Source: CAZDRI01 sp964508055 (lineage in GTDB: Bacteria > Pseudomonadota > Gammaproteobacteria > PS1 > Pseudothioglobaceae). Taken from it: 64,000 nt of DNA. Location of the stretch: NCBI GenBank assembly GCA_964508055.1, contig CAZDRI010000003.1, forward strand, positions 1 to 64,000, in the 5' to 3' direction. The translations under genes and the position numbers were made by a program. Below, one piece after another: positions 15,231-25,992 of the stretch (the stretch's first letter is position 1; each line of letters starts with the position of its first letter). The notes under the pieces were generated by a model. The model searched no databases. It saw only the letters and a program-made list of their open reading frames with translations, and was not told the origin of the DNA.

Positions 15231-16073
15231 ATGAAACCTTATTTTGCAGATAAAGCAGTGAAATTATTCTTAGGAGATACCTTAGATATTTTAAAAAGCA
15301 TTCCAAAAAATAGTATTGATATGATTTTTGCTGACCCTCCATATAATCTATCTAATGGTGGTTTTAGTTGTTATGCTGGGAAAAGAGTTAGTGTTAATAA
15401 AGGGAAGTGGGATAAGAGTAAGGGTATAGAAGCAGACTTTAAGTTTCATTTTAAATGGATTAAAAATTGTAAACGGATATTAAAACCTAATGGCTCTTTA
15501 TGGATTTCGGGCACATATCACTCTATTTATTCCTGTGGCTATGCACTACAAAAACAAGGCTGGCATATTTTAAATGATATAGCTTGGTTTAAACCTAATG
15601 CCACACCGCATTTAGCATGTCGTATGTTCGCTCATGCCCACGAAAATTTAATTTGGGCAAAAAAAAGTAAGCAAGCCAAACAAACTTTTCATTATAGCGA
15701 TATGAAAAATGGCAGTTTTGCTAAAGATTTTATTAAAAAACCAAACAAACAAATGCGTAGTGTTTGGGTGATTAATACTCCAAATAACAGTGAGAAGAAA
15801 CATGGCAAACATCCCACCCAGAAACCTGAATTACTACTAGAAAGAATCATATTAGCCTCCACAAATAAAGATGATTTAATTTTAGACCCATTTTGTGGTA
15901 GTGCTAGTACTGGTGTTGTAGCACTAAAACACAACCGTAGATTTGTTGGCATAGACTTAGAAAAAGAATATTTAGACGAATTAGCTATACCTAGAATTAA
16001 AGACCTAATAAATGAAAATAATAAATATGAAAAAGTAGAAAATCCTAATGAAGAAAATGTTATTAGATTATGA
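15231..16073 (+). CDS. Type II DNA methyltransferase, beta class (DpnA/HinfI-like)
   Basis: A 280-residue DNA methyltransferase that modifies a short target site to protect it from the companion nuclease. Catalytic motif IV DPPY is at 35-38 and the SAM-binding motif FCGSASTG at 221-228; the order IV before I defines the beta class. The flanking stretches (FADPPYNLSNGG, NGSLWISGTYHSIYS, GKHPTQKPELLLERII) closely resemble the DpnA/HinfI adenine-methylase group. That suggests N6-adenine in a short site such as GATC or GANTC, but the exact site cannot be read from sequence. It is followed by a 46-codon ORF (ATGA overlap) and the nuclease. Confidence 0.9.
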   Translation: MKPYFADKAVKLFLGDTLDILKSIPKNSIDMIFADPPYNLSNGGFSCYAGKRVSVNKGKWDKSKGIEADFKFHFKWIKNCKRILKPNGSLWISGTYHSIYSCGYALQKQGWHILNDIAWFKPNATPHLACRMFAHAHENLIWAKKSKQAKQTFHYSDMKNGSFAKDFIKKPNKQMRSVWVINTPNNSEKKHGKHPTQKPELLLERIILASTNKDDLILDPFCGSASTGVVALKHNRRFVGIDLEKEYLDELAIPRIKDLINENNKYEKVENPNEENVIRL

Positions 16074-16210
16074 TTAGAAAAGACAACAGGATAGAGTTAG
16101 AATTAAATATAAAACATTTTAAAGATAAAGTATCAATTAGAAACTATATATTAAAAACATGGTCTAATTCTGGCAGAAAAATGCTTTGGACTGCTATTAA
16201 AAAAATTTAA
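16070..16210 (+). CDS. 46-residue basic protein inside the restriction-modification cassette
   Basis: ATG at 16070 overlaps the methylase stop (ATGA), and TAA is at 16208-16210, giving 46 codons. The product is basic, with two Trp in the C-terminal half (TWSNSGRKMLWTAIKK). The nuclease starts ten bases later. The tight overlap on one side and short gap on the other suggest real translation. It could be a small regulator, a nuclease accessory or an eroded domain. It lacks an obvious HTH, so it is not a typical C protein. Unrecognised. Confidence 0.4.
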   Translation: MIRKDNRIELELNIKHFKDKVSIRNYILKTWSNSGRKMLWTAIKKI

Positions 16211-16220
16211 AGGATAATTA

Positions 16221-16763
16221 ATGATAAAAGGCGGATTAGGAGGAAGTAAAACACTCACTGGATTGAATTTTGAAAACAAAATAGACTTACTTACTTTGTT
16301 AAACAAAATAAATGGATATAAAATAAAACAACAAGCAGTTGGTTATAACATATTGTTTAATAATAAGTTAGTAGCGAGATGTTTTAAAAAACATGGTTTT
16401 TATAAATTCTTAGAAGAAAATAATATTAAATGGAAAAAAATATTATCAAAAAAATTATTGCCTGATGATGCATTATTAGTTATTGTAAGAGAAACATTAT
16501 TTATTATTGAGGTTAAATATCAACAAGTGGCTGGGTCAGTTGATGAAAAACTACAAACATGTGACTTTAAACGAAAGCAATACCTTAAATTAGTTTCGCC
16601 TTTAGGTATTAAAGTTGAATATGTTTATGTTCTAAATGATTGGTTTAAACATCCTAGTTATAAGGATGTATTGGATTATATTAATAGTGTAAATTGTCAT
16701 TATAAATTTAATGAACTTCCTTTATCTTGGTTAGGTTTGCCAAATAATGATAAAAATATTTAA
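16221..16763 (+). CDS. Type II restriction endonuclease (PD-(D/E)XK)
   Basis: A 180-residue protein with a restriction-nuclease signature. The start has [16 protein letters not shown], a motif shared by several type II enzymes. The catalytic core is PDD at 81-83 followed by EVK at 97-99, and then [12 protein letters not shown], also typical of such enzymes. It would cleave the site protected by the methylase two genes upstream. An AGGA precedes the ATG. Its last 17 bases lie inside the start of purL, so its C-terminal tail (NNDKNI) is written in purL sequence. Specificity unknown. Confidence 0.75.
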   Translation: MIKGGLGGSKTLTGLNFENKIDLLTLLNKINGYKIKQQAVGYNILFNNKLVARCFKKHGFYKFLEENNIKWKKILSKKLLPDDALLVIVRETLFIIEVKYQQVAGSVDEKLQTCDFKRKQYLKLVSPLGIKVEYVYVLNDWFKHPSYKDVLDYINSVNCHYKFNELPLSWLGLPNNDKNI

Positions 16764-19700
16764 AAATATAACTGCAGTTAGTAAATCACAGTTAGCTACT
16801 TTAAATAATAAATTAGCTAAACTAAATACAGTGATTAAAGCAGTTGAATATATTCATTTTTTAGACCTAACTACTGAATTAAATAGTGCTGAAATAAAAA
16901 TTATTAAAAAATTACTTAACTATAACAAAGTATTAAATATCAGTGATACTAATAATATTATTGTTATCCCTAGAATTGGCACTATCTCAGCTTGGTCATC
17001 AAAAGCAACAGATATTATTAAACTTTGTCATATTGAAAATGTGAAAAGAATAGAAAGAGGGGTTATTTATCACTTTGATAAAAATCTAAGTAAAGACAAA
17101 GTGTTAAAAGCAGCTGCAATGCTAATAGATAAAATGACTGAAACAGTTATTTTTGATGAAAATGATGTTAATAAGTTATTTCAAGAGCACAAGCCGAAAC
17201 CTCTAAAATATATTGATATTCTAAATAAGGGTATTGCCGCTATTACTGCTGCAAATGAAACTTATGGCATGGCACTTAGTGCTAATGAAATAGATTATTT
17301 ATTTAAAAATTTTACTAAGCTCAATAGAAACCCTACTGATATTGAGCTTATGATGTTTGCTCAAGCTAATTCTGAGCATTGTAGGCATAAAATCTTTAAT
17401 GCTAATTGGACTATTGATACTATAAAAAAAGATAATTCTCTTTTTAGTATGATTAAAAATACTTATCAGCAAAACCCCAAAGATAAATTATCAGTATATG
17501 CTGATAATGCTGCTGTTATAAAAGGACATAAAGCTAAACACTTTTACCCCAACAGTAAAGGTCTTTACCAAACTAAAGAAGAAAATAAAGATATATTAAT
17601 AAAAGTAGAAACCCATAACCACCCTACTGCAATATCACCTTACCCCGGTGCCGCCACTGGCTCAGGTGGTGAGATTCGTGATGAAGGGGCAACAGGTCAA
17701 GGCTCTAAGCCGAAAATAGCTTTATGCGGTTTTTCAGTATCAAATTTAAAAATACCAAATGCATTACAAAGTTGGGAGATTGATTACGGTAAGCCTGAAA
17801 ATATTGCCTCAAGCTTAGATATTATGATTGAGGCACCAATAGGTGCCGCCCAATATAATAATGAATTTGGTCGTCCTAATTTGTGTGGCTATTTTCGCTC
17901 TTTTGAACAAAAAACTAATGATGGTCAAATTCGTGGTTATCATAAACCAATTATGCTTGCTGGTGGGCTAGGTAATATTAAAAGAAAGCATATTCAAAAA
18001 AGACAGATTCCCAAAGGAGCTAAAATAATTGTGTTAGGTGGTCCTGCAATGTTAATAGGCTTAGGAGGTGGTGCCGCCTCAAGTATCGGTAGTGGTGAAC
18101 AGAGTGAAGACTTAGATTTTGCATCAGTGCAGCGTTCAAACCCAGAAATGCAAAGAAGATGCCAAGAAGTTATTGATAGATGTACTTATTTGGGTGATAA
18201 AAACCCTATCATATCAATACACGATATTGGCGCAGGCGGATTATCTAATGGTTTGCCAGAATTAATACATGACTCTAAAATGGGTGCTAAGTTTGAGCTA
18301 AGAAATATACCTTGTGCTGATAAGCAAATGTCCCCTATGGAAATATGGTGTAATGAATCTCAAGAACGCTATGTTTTAGCAGTTGATGATGGCAATTTAG
18401 CTGTTTTTAGCGATATTTGCAAGCGTGAACGCGCACCTTTTGCAGTTTTAGGAGAAGCTGTAACAAATGAACATTTAATATTAAATGATGAGTTATTTAA
18501 GAATTCAGCTATTAATATACCTATGAGTATTTTATTTGCTAACACCCCAAAACTTAGCAAAAATATTAAAACTATAACTCCGCAATTAACAAAATTTGAC
18601 ACTTCAATAATTAATTTAAAAGATGCAATTCATAAAATCTTGCAATTACCAACTGTGGCATCTAAAAACTTTTTAATAACTATCGGTGACAGAACTATAA
18701 CAGGATTAGTAGCTAGAGACCAAATGATAGGTCCATGGCAGGTGCCAGTTGCAGACTGTGCTATATCTTTATCTGATTTTGAAAATTATCACGGTGAAGC
18801 TATGGCTATTGGTGAAAAAACTCCACTCGCCCTTATAAATCCTGCTGCTACTGCAAGAATGACTATTGGTGAGGCTTTAACTAATTTACTTGGAGTTTAT
18901 ATTGATGATATAAAAAATATAAATCTATCAGCTAATTGGATGTGTGCTGCTAACCATAAAGATGAAGAAGCTAAATTATATCAAGCAGTAAAAGCTGTTG
19001 GTTTAGAGCTATGCCCTAAATTAGGTATAACTATCCCTGTTGGTAAAGATTCAATGAGTATGAAAAGCTCTTGGCTTGAAAATAATAAAGATAAAACTGT
19101 AGTTGCACCATTATCATTAATTATTTCGGCATTTTCAAAAGTGAGTGATGTAAGACGCCAAATAACTCCACTACTTACTACTGATATTGCTACAAAATTA
19201 TTATTAATAGATTTAGGATTTAATAATAATCGTATGGGTGGTTCAGCTTTGGCACAAGTTTATAACCAAGTAGGTGATGAGACTCCTGATTTAGATAATA
19301 CAGAAATTTTTAAAAATTTTTTTCATATTATTAATAAGCTAAATATTGACAATAAAATCCTAAGCTATCATGACCGCTCTGATGGTGGAGTGTTAGCAAC
19401 ACTTTTAGAGATGGCATTTGCCTCACATTGCGGTTTAGATATTAATATAAATATTAACAAGAAAAATATTATCCCTCAATTATTTAATGAAGAATTAGGC
19501 TGTGTTATTCAAATTAAAGACGATGACTATGATGAAGTGCTAACAGCACTAAAAAATGCTGGGCTTGAAAATGCAGTTAGCGAGGTCGCAAAAATAAATT
19601 CTACAGATAGCATCAACATCAATAATTTATTTAGTGAAAAACGCTATAAATTACAGCAACTATGGGCTAAAACTTCCTATGAAATAGCAAAATTACGCGA

Positions 19701-20568
19701 TAACCCTGATTGTGCCAAACAAGAGTTTGATAATGTTTTAAATGATGACAATGGACTTATTATCAAACCAAATTTTGATGTTAATAATCTAAATATCATT
19801 ACTAGTAGTAAAAAACCAAAAATAGCTATTCTTCGTGAGCAAGGGGTTAATGGTCAAATTGAAATGGCTGCCGCATTTTCATATGCTGGATTTAAAGCAA
19901 TAGATGTGCATATGAGCGATATTCTAAATTCTAAAATTAGCTTATCTCAATTTAAAGGTTTAGTTGCTTGTGGCGGCTTTTCTTATGGTGATGTCTTAGG
20001 TGCTGGTCGTGGTTGGGCTAACAGTATTTTATTTAATTCAAAAGCAAAAGATGAATTTCAAGAATTTTTTAAACGCGATGATACTTTCTCTTTAGGGGTT
20101 TGTAATGGTTGTCAAATGTTAGCTAATTTAAAAGAAATAATACCTAATGCTAGTCATTTTCCTAAATTTATTAGAAACACTTCAGAACAATTTGAAGCAA
20201 GGTTTTCATCAGTATTAATACCTAAATCTAACTCTATATTTTTTAAAGATATGGAAAATTCAATTCTACCAATAGCAATAGCACATGGCGAAGGTAGAGC
20301 AAAAATTGATAGTGAAATAATAAAAGATTTATATGCCTTACAATATGTTGATAATTTTGGAATGCCTAGCCAAAAATACCCTTTTAACCCAAATGGTTCA
20401 GATGATGCTCTAGCTGGAATTACAAGTTCAGATGGAAGGGTTACAATTATGATGCCTCATCCTGAAAGGGTTTTTAGAGCTGTGCAAAACTCATATTATC
20501 CAAAACAATGGCAGGATAATTCTCCTTGGTTACAAATGTTTATAAATGCTAGAAAATGGAGCAATTAA
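16747..20568 (+). CDS. purL: Phosphoribosylformylglycinamidine synthase PurL (large form)
   Basis: Converts FGAR to FGAM with glutamine and ATP in purine synthesis. At 1273 residues it is the large single-chain form typical of gammaproteobacteria. It has an N-terminal PurS-like domain, a linker ([20 protein letters not shown]), two AIRS-like halves ([30 protein letters not shown]) and a C-terminal glutaminase with the nucleophile Cys1119 in [10 protein letters not shown] and [10 protein letters not shown]. The upstream nuclease gene overlaps its first 17 bases; the previous purL leader has been replaced by the restriction cassette. Followed by a ygjP-like gene overlapping by 13 bases. Confidence 0.97.
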   Translation: MIKIFKNITAVSKSQLATLNNKLAKLNTVIKAVEYIHFLDLTTELNSAEIKIIKKLLNYNKVLNISDTNNIIVIPRIGTISAWSSKATDIIKLCHIENVKRIERGVIYHFDKNLSKDKVLKAAAMLIDKMTETVIFDENDVNKLFQEHKPKPLKYIDILNKGIAAITAANETYGMALSANEIDYLFKNFTKLNRNPTDIELMMFAQANSEHCRHKIFNANWTIDTIKKDNSLFSMIKNTYQQNPKDKLSVYADNAAVIKGHKAKHFYPNSKGLYQTKEENKDILIKVETHNHPTAISPYPGAATGSGGEIRDEGATGQGSKPKIALCGFSVSNLKIPNALQSWEIDYGKPENIASSLDIMIEAPIGAAQYNNEFGRPNLCGYFRSFEQKTNDGQIRGYHKPIMLAGGLGNIKRKHIQKRQIPKGAKIIVLGGPAMLIGLGGGAASSIGSGEQSEDLDFASVQRSNPEMQRRCQEVIDRCTYLGDKNPIISIHDIGAGGLSNGLPELIHDSKMGAKFELRNIPCADKQMSPMEIWCNESQERYVLAVDDGNLAVFSDICKRERAPFAVLGEAVTNEHLILNDELFKNSAINIPMSILFANTPKLSKNIKTITPQLTKFDTSIINLKDAIHKILQLPTVASKNFLITIGDRTITGLVARDQMIGPWQVPVADCAISLSDFENYHGEAMAIGEKTPLALINPAATARMTIGEALTNLLGVYIDDIKNINLSANWMCAANHKDEEAKLYQAVKAVGLELCPKLGITIPVGKDSMSMKSSWLENNKDKTVVAPLSLIISAFSKVSDVRRQITPLLTTDIATKLLLIDLGFNNNRMGGSALAQVYNQVGDETPDLDNTEIFKNFFHIINKLNIDNKILSYHDRSDGGVLATLLEMAFASHCGLDINININKKNIIPQLFNEELGCVIQIKDDDYDEVLTALKNAGLENAVSEVAKINSTDSININNLFSEKRYKLQQLWAKTSYEIAKLRDNPDCAKQEFDNVLNDDNGLIIKPNFDVNNLNIITSSKKPKIAILREQGVNGQIEMAAAFSYAGFKAIDVHMSDILNSKISLSQFKGLVACGGFSYGDVLGAGRGWANSILFNSKAKDEFQEFFKRDDTFSLGVCNGCQMLANLKEIIPNASHFPKFIRNTSEQFEARFSSVLIPKSNSIFFKDMENSILPIAIAHGEGRAKIDSEIIKDLYALQYVDNFGMPSQKYPFNPNGSDDALAGITSSDGRVTIMMPHPERVFRAVQNSYYPKQWQDNSPWLQMFINARKWSN

Positions 20569-21230
20569 AATATAAACTTATCCGTTCTTCTCGTAGAACT
20601 TTGGCTTTAGAAATTGACAAAAATGCCCAGCTAATTGTTAGAAGCCCTCAGTTGTTAAGTATTAAAAAAGTTAAAGATTTTATTAATGAAAAACAAAATT
20701 GGATAGTAAAAAAACAACAGCAAATTTTAGAAAAAAAAGCAAACAGACCTAAGAAACAATATATTAATGGTGAAAAATTTTTATATTTAGGTAATGAATA
20801 CCCATTAAATATAGTAGAAAAACAATATGAGCCTTTGTTTTTACTGCAAGATACATTTTATTTAGCAAAGAAATATCAAAAAAATGCTAGTGAAGTATTT
20901 AAAATTTGGTATAAAAAAACTGCTGAAAAATTAATACCTCCTAGAGTTAAACTTTATGCAAATAAACATAATTTAACCTTTAATAATATTAGAATAACTG
21001 ACGCTACTACCCGCTGGGGCTCTTGCAGCACTTATAATAATTTAAATTTTAATTTAGCTTTAATTATGGCTGATATTGATGTTATTGATTATGTTATAGC
21101 CCATGAAATTGCCCACACTATCCATAAAAATCATTCGTCTGACTTTTGGCAATTAGTTGAGGTAATCAAACCTAATTATAAAAAGCATAAAGAATGGTTA
21201 AAAAATAATGCAGAGTTGTTGATTATTTAA
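20556..21230 (+). CDS. YgjP/DUF45 family zinc metalloprotein
   Basis: A 224-residue protein of the M48-related YgjP family. The zinc site HEIAH is at 183-187, preceded by TRWGSCS and [17 protein letters not shown], all family hallmarks, with a third ligand His further on (KNHSSDFW). The N-terminal half is Lys-rich ([14 protein letters not shown]). Family members are variously called metal-dependent hydrolases or UTP pyrophosphatases; the substrate here is not known. It overlaps purL by 13 bases and is convergent with gmk eight bases on. Confidence 0.85.
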   Translation: MEQLKYKLIRSSRRTLALEIDKNAQLIVRSPQLLSIKKVKDFINEKQNWIVKKQQQILEKKANRPKKQYINGEKFLYLGNEYPLNIVEKQYEPLFLLQDTFYLAKKYQKNASEVFKIWYKKTAEKLIPPRVKLYANKHNLTFNNIRITDATTRWGSCSTYNNLNFNLALIMADIDVIDYVIAHEIAHTIHKNHSSDFWQLVEVIKPNYKKHKEWLKNNAELLII

Positions 21231-21238
21231 GATAGTGA

Positions 21239-21868
21239 TTATTTTGCAGAAATCTTACCATTTTTTAAGCCCAATTTATCAAATATAGGCTTGTTTTTTA
21301 ATTGTTGCTTAAGGCTTAATCTGTTAGCTACTATTATACTTTTAAAGTCTTGGACAGCATCATCAAAAGAGTCATTTATGATAATAAAATCATACTCGTT
21401 GAAGTGGCTCATTTCAGTTGTTGCTTTTTTCATTCTTTTTATTATTACCTCGTCATCATCTTTATTCCTACTTTTTAATCTATACTCTAAATCTTTTTTT
21501 GACGGTGGCAATATAAATATGCTTATAGCCTCTGGATAATTTGCTTTTACTTGTCTCGCCCCCTGCCAATCTATATCTATAATAATGTCTAAGTTTTTAT
21601 TTAAATTTTCTTTTATAAAAATCTTACTAGTACCATAACTATTATCAAATACTGTTGCATATTCTAAAAAATAATTATCTTTAATTAGATTAGCAAATTT
21701 CTTTTTGCTTACAAAAAAATAGTCTTTGCCATCTATTTCCCCATCTCTTGGCTCTCTTGTGGTATGTGATGTTGAAGTAATAATATTATCTAAATCTTTT
21801 ATTAATTCTTTTATTAAACTAGTCTTGCCAGTTCCTGATGGGGCAGATACAATAAATAAATTAGCCAT
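21239..21868 (-). CDS. gmk: Guanylate kinase Gmk
   Basis: Phosphorylates GMP to GDP in the cytosol. The 209 residues have the P-loop APSGTGKT at 9-16, the GMP-binding TSHTTREPRDGEIDG segment and the lid region KSRNKDDDEVI. It ends the long minus-strand envelope run and lies four bases after yggX. It is convergent with the ygjP-like gene, with only eight bases between stops and no clear terminator in the gap. Confidence 0.96.
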   Translation of the reverse strand: MANLFIVSAPSGTGKTSLIKELIKDLDNIITSTSHTTREPRDGEIDGKDYFFVSKKKFANLIKDNYFLEYATVFDNSYGTSKIFIKENLNKNLDIIIDIDWQGARQVKANYPEAISIFILPPSKKDLEYRLKSRNKDDDEVIIKRMKKATTEMSHFNEYDFIIINDSFDDAVQDFKSIIVANRLSLKQQLKNKPIFDKLGLKNGKISAK

Positions 21869-21872
21869 ATAT

Positions 21873-22142
21873 TTATTCTGGTGGTATGAAGCCTTTAATC
21901 TTGCTAGCGCCTTCTTCGCTAAAAAAGAACTTATTTAGCTCATCTTTTAAAAATTGTTGTGCACTATCATCCACTAAACTTAGCATGTTTTCGTTAATTA
22001 ACATAATTTGATGTTCAAGCCATATTTTCCAAGCTTCTTCACTTACATTTTCTAATATTTTTTTACCCAAATCTCCAGGTACAGGAGCAATGTCTAATGC
22101 TTTTAATTCTTTTTTAAGTTTTACACAATAAACTGTTTTCAT
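21873..22142 (-). CDS. yggX: Iron-trafficking / oxidative damage protein YggX
   Basis: An 89-residue cytosolic protein that protects Fe-S clusters from oxidative damage. The family pattern is clear: VYCVKLKKE with its conserved Cys, then PVPGDLGKKI, SEEAWKIWLEHQIMLINE, and the C-terminal KGFIPPE. It overlaps the murJ stop by four bases. In other gammaproteobacteria yggX is linked to mutY rather than murJ, so this placement is specific to this lineage or its relatives. Confidence 0.93.
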   Translation of the reverse strand: MKTVYCVKLKKELKALDIAPVPGDLGKKILENVSEEAWKIWLEHQIMLINENMLSLVDDSAQQFLKDELNKFFFSEEGASKIKGFIPPE

Positions 22143-23659
22143 AAATCTTTAAATCTTATTTTAAATAAAAAAATGCAACTAAAATATATACAAATTGCAA
22201 TAATTATATCCTCAAGTAATAGTAGTGAACGCTTAAATGTATCTGCAATTACAAGTGAATTAATATCATTGCCGTATAAAAATAAAAACAATATCATAAG
22301 CCCGCTAGCCATAATCACTTTAATAAAAATCATTAAAATAGATTTATCAAATCTATATATGTTTTGCTTGAACAAGTAAAAATATAGTAAAGCTGCATTT
22401 ATAAAAGCAGCTATGCTTGTAGCTAAGGCAAGCCCAACGTGTTTAAAATGAAAAATAAGTATTAAATTTAATACCATATTACTCAGCATTGCTATTACAC
22501 CTACTTTTACTGGTGTTTTTGTGTCTCCTCTTGCATAAAATGCTGAAGCTAAAATTTTAATAAACATAAAACCTACAAGGCCAAAAGAATAAGCAATTAG
22601 ACTGGAGCTAGATTTTTTAACATCTGTGAAAGAAAAATCACCATACTGAAATAAAGTAGTCAATAAATGCTCAGATAATAATATTAATCCTATCATTGCT
22701 GGCACACCTAATATTATTGCAAGTTTTAAAGAATTACCTAAAGTTTTCTTAAAAGAAATAAAGTCCGACTTAGAGTGTTGGCTAGACAAACTCGGCAGGG
22801 CAACTGTTGCTAAAGCTATACCAAATAATCCCAAAGGAAACTCTAATAACCTATCAGAATAATAAAGCCATGAAATACTGCCAGTAACCAAAAATGACGC
22901 TAAAAATGTATCAAATAACAAATTAATTTGAGAAACACTTACTCCAAATATTGCTGGAAGCATCCTTTTTTTTAAAACACTAACTTCATTATGAGTCCCT
23001 CTAACAAATTTTGGCAGTTTTTTTATTTTCATTAAAAAAGGTATCTGGAATAAGACCTGGGCAATGCCTCCAAAAAAAACACCCCAAGCAAGAGCCATTA
23101 TTGGTTTTTCAAAATAATCTGCTAAAAACACAGCAGATAAAATAATAGCAATATTAAGTAATACAGGAGTGAAAGCAGGAGCAGCAAAACGATTATAAGT
23201 ATTTAAAATACCTCCCATAAATGCTGTTAAGGATATAAATAATAAATAAGGAAAAGTTATTCTTAGCATATCACTTGCCAATTCAAATTTTGGTGTTTGA
23301 TAAAATCCAAAAGCAAAAACAAAAATAATTATAGGTGCAGCTAATACTGCAATAGCTGTTATTATTATTAAAATAGTTAATAACTTAGTGCCTATATGAT
23401 TTATAAGAATATTTACTTCATTTTCTGATTTTGTCTCTTTAGTTTTAGCTAAGATGGGGATAAATGCTTGAGAAAAAGCTCCTTCAGCAAAAAGCCTGCG
23501 CAAAAAATTTGGTATTTTAAAAGCAACAAAAAAAGCATCTGAGTTTTGACTAGCACCAAAATAATTAGCAACAATTATGTCTCTTACTAGTCCTAATATC
23601 CTTGATATAAAGGTCATTAAGCTGACAATGATAGATGATTTTATAAAGAATTTAGTCAT
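22139..23659 (-). CDS. murJ: Lipid II flippase MurJ (MviN)
   Basis: Moves lipid II across the inner membrane for peptidoglycan synthesis. The 506 residues are almost entirely hydrophobic, consistent with 14 membrane helices. Family motifs include SRILGLVRDIIVANYFGASQNSDAFFVAFKIP split over helices 1-2, RRLFAEGAFSQAFIP, and YSDRLLEFPLGLFGIALATVALP. It lies between lpxA (31-bp gap) and yggX (overlap) in the envelope run; the usual gammaproteobacterial neighbour rpsT is not here. Confidence 0.95.
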   Translation of the reverse strand: MTKFFIKSSIIVSLMTFISRILGLVRDIIVANYFGASQNSDAFFVAFKIPNFLRRLFAEGAFSQAFIPILAKTKETKSENEVNILINHIGTKLLTILIIITAIAVLAAPIIIFVFAFGFYQTPKFELASDMLRITFPYLLFISLTAFMGGILNTYNRFAAPAFTPVLLNIAIILSAVFLADYFEKPIMALAWGVFFGGIAQVLFQIPFLMKIKKLPKFVRGTHNEVSVLKKRMLPAIFGVSVSQINLLFDTFLASFLVTGSISWLYYSDRLLEFPLGLFGIALATVALPSLSSQHSKSDFISFKKTLGNSLKLAIILGVPAMIGLILLSEHLLTTLFQYGDFSFTDVKKSSSSLIAYSFGLVGFMFIKILASAFYARGDTKTPVKVGVIAMLSNMVLNLILIFHFKHVGLALATSIAAFINAALLYFYLFKQNIYRFDKSILMIFIKVIMASGLMILFLFLYGNDINSLVIADTFKRSLLLLEDIIIAICIYFSCIFLFKIRFKDL

Positions 23660-23689
23660 ATTGAAGCTATGTTCAAATAAAGCAACTTA

Positions 23690-24484
23690 TTATTCTTCAT
23701 AGCCTCGCGTCATAATACCTTGTTCAGAAATTCTAATAAACTCAATAAGTCTATTGACCTCTTTACTATCTTTTTCCTGTTTTTCTAAATCCACAAGTAT
23801 TGCATCTAATAACTTGCCTTGACTTCTATAAACAGCTTTAAAGGCTCTTTTTATTGCTGATATTGATTTGTCATTAAATTTTCTTCTATTTAAACCTACA
23901 GTATTTACACATCTTACTCGGGTTGGATGTCCTGAAACAACAACAAATGGAGGGACATCTTTATTAACAGTGCAATTAAAACCAAAATAAGTGCTTTCAC
24001 CAATTGCACAAAATTGTTTAACTAAAGTAAAACCTCCTAAAAAAGCGTAATCATACAATTTCACATGTCCAGCAAGTGATGCGTTATTTGCCATAATAAC
24101 ATTATTACCTACATGACAATCGTGTGCTATATGAACATATGACATAAAAAGGTTATTAGAACCGATACTAGTTATACTGTTTTCTTTTTCTGTGCCTCTA
24201 TTAATTGTGCAAAACTCGCGAAAAATATTATTGTCACTTATTGTTAGTGTGCTTTTATCTCCTTTCTTATAAGTAATATCTTGTGGATCACCTCCAATTG
24301 AGGCAAAAGAGTATATGCGGTTATTTTTGCCTATCTTAGTTGGACCATTAATCACAGCGTGCGAATCTACTATAGTGCCAGAATCAATTTCAACATTATC
24401 ACCAATTACAGTGTAGGCGCCAATTGTTGCATTACTACTAATATTAGCACTTTCACTTATTATTGCTCTTTCATCTATAGTCAT
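23690..24484 (-). CDS. lpxA: UDP-N-acetylglucosamine acyltransferase LpxA
   Basis: First enzyme of lipid A synthesis; it moves a hydroxyacyl chain from ACP to UDP-GlcNAc. The 264 residues form hexapeptide repeats of a left-handed beta helix (ISESANISSNATIGAYTVIG and onward). The catalytic His is in SYVHIAHDCHVGNN, and FGFNCTVNKDVPPFVVVSG and VGLNRR mark the C-terminal part. It overlaps fabZ by four bases. lpxB, which often follows lpxA, is not in the window. Confidence 0.96.
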   Translation of the reverse strand: MTIDERAIISESANISSNATIGAYTVIGDNVEIDSGTIVDSHAVINGPTKIGKNNRIYSFASIGGDPQDITYKKGDKSTLTISDNNIFREFCTINRGTEKENSITSIGSNNLFMSYVHIAHDCHVGNNVIMANNASLAGHVKLYDYAFLGGFTLVKQFCAIGESTYFGFNCTVNKDVPPFVVVSGHPTRVRCVNTVGLNRRKFNDKSISAIKRAFKAVYRSQGKLLDAILVDLEKQEKDSKEVNRLIEFIRISEQGIMTRGYEE

Positions 24485-24930
24485 TTAGATGATGCTGATT
24501 TTTGAGTGCACATCAAAGTAGCACTAGTTACAATATTTCCACCAACTGAGGCTTTGCAGGCAAACTTCCAAATACCTCTTTTAACTGTTAGCACTTCTAC
24601 TTTAAGCTCTAATTGATCTCCTGGAATAACTGTTTTTTTAAAACGCACATCATCTATACCTACTAACATATATATTTGTGCCTTATCTGGTTTTCCAACC
24701 ATTGATTTAAAAGCTAAAATACCAGTAGCCTGAGCCAAAGCTTCTACTATTAGCACGCCGGGCATAATAGGGGTTTCAGGAAAGTGTCCAATGAACTGAG
24801 GTTCATTAAAAGTTATGTTTTTTATTGCAGTTAATGATTCGTTAAGCTTTATATTTGTTACTTTATCAATTAATAAAAAAGGATAACGATGAGGTAAATA
24901 ATTAAAAACTTCATTAATATCCATTTGCAT
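24481..24930 (-). CDS. fabZ: 3-hydroxyacyl-ACP dehydratase FabZ
   Basis: Dehydrates 3-hydroxyacyl-ACP in fatty acid synthesis. The 149-residue hot-dog-fold enzyme has LPHRYPFLLIDKV near the start, the catalytic His in GHFPETPIMPGV and the Glu in VEALAQATG. Its place between lpxD and lpxA is the standard one; it competes with LpxA/LpxD for 3-hydroxyacyl-ACP and so balances phospholipid and lipid A output. Confidence 0.96.
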   Translation of the reverse strand: MQMDINEVFNYLPHRYPFLLIDKVTNIKLNESLTAIKNITFNEPQFIGHFPETPIMPGVLIVEALAQATGILAFKSMVGKPDKAQIYMLVGIDDVRFKKTVIPGDQLELKVEVLTVKRGIWKFACKASVGGNIVTSATLMCTQKSASSK

Positions 24931-24932
24931 AA

Positions 24933-25955
24933 TTAGTCCTTTAAATCTCTAAGTTTGATATTTAAAAACTTTATTATTTTATCAAGTTTTGTTAACCATA
25001 AACTAACTACTTGCCATTGTTTGTGTTTCATTATTGGTACTATTCCAGTATATACCCCTTTTTGGGTAATGCTTTTATCAACAGAACTTTTGCCATTTAT
25101 AATAACATCATCAACAATATTTATATGCCCTGCAATTCCAACAACGCCTCCAACTAACACTCTTTTACCTAATGTTGTGCTTCCTGCAATACCAACACAC
25201 GCTGCAATTGCAGAATCCTCTCCTATAACAACATTGTGAGCAATATGAACTAAATTATCAATCCTTACGCCATCGGATATTATTGTATCATCAATCACCC
25301 CCCTATCTATTGCACTATTGGCACCTATTTCAACATTACTGCCAATTGTAACTGAGCCAACATGATGTATTTTATGCCATTTATTATTATCATCTCTTGC
25401 ATTGCCAAAACCATCAGAGCCAATAACTGTTCCCGAATGAATAATAACATTATCAGCTATTTTTACTCCTATCAATAAAGACACATTTGGGTGCAAGTAA
25501 CAATTCTTTCCAAGCGTCACATTATCCTCTAAAACACAATGTGAATGAATTGTGCAATTATTTTTTATAACTACATTTTCTCCAATAACACAATAAGGTC
25601 CTATTTTGACATTATTGCCAATAATTGCAGATTTACTTATAACTGCACTATGATGAATTCCATCTGTAATAGAAGGGTATGCTTTAAATAATTTAGACAG
25701 TTTTGCAAATTCTAACTGTGGATTATCCACAATAATAGAATTTGTCGGACAATCGTTTAACATATGTTCTGTTATTAGAACAACTCCTGCCTTAGTTTTT
25801 TTTAAATCGGATAAATATTTTTTATGTTCTATATACGCTATTTGATTGTTATTTGCATCAATTAAACTTGCAATAGAATTTATTTTTACATCTTCATTGC
25901 TGATATAGTTTAATTTCCCATTTACAAAATCAGCAAGTTTTCTTATGTTATACAC
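24933..25955 (-). CDS. lpxD: UDP-3-O-acylglucosamine N-acyltransferase LpxD
   Basis: Third step of lipid A synthesis. The 340 residues comprise an N-terminal UDP-binding domain (to about 105), a left-handed beta helix of hexapeptide repeats, and a C-terminal helix. The catalytic histidine lies in IDNLVHIAHNVVIGE; GSDGFGNARD and HHVGSVTIGSNVEIGAN are family marks. It is 37 bases after skp and two before fabZ. A perfect DnaA-box-like palindrome at 25717-25731 lies inside the gene and is taken as chance. Confidence 0.96.
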   Translation of the reverse strand: MYNIRKLADFVNGKLNYISNEDVKINSIASLIDANNNQIAYIEHKKYLSDLKKTKAGVVLITEHMLNDCPTNSIIVDNPQLEFAKLSKLFKAYPSITDGIHHSAVISKSAIIGNNVKIGPYCVIGENVVIKNNCTIHSHCVLEDNVTLGKNCYLHPNVSLLIGVKIADNVIIHSGTVIGSDGFGNARDDNNKWHKIHHVGSVTIGSNVEIGANSAIDRGVIDDTIISDGVRIDNLVHIAHNVVIGEDSAIAACVGIAGSTTLGKRVLVGGVVGIAGHINIVDDVIINGKSSVDKSITQKGVYTGIVPIMKHKQWQVVSLWLTKLDKIIKFLNIKLRDLKD

Positions 25956-25992
25956 AACATATAACCTTTTTTAAGGTTATCTTTATTTAACA

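Noticed and set aside
25717..25731. TGTGGATTATCCACA, a perfect DnaA-box palindrome
   Set aside because: Single copy inside lpxD coding sequence, with no cluster of boxes or AT-rich unwinding region beside it; not an origin.
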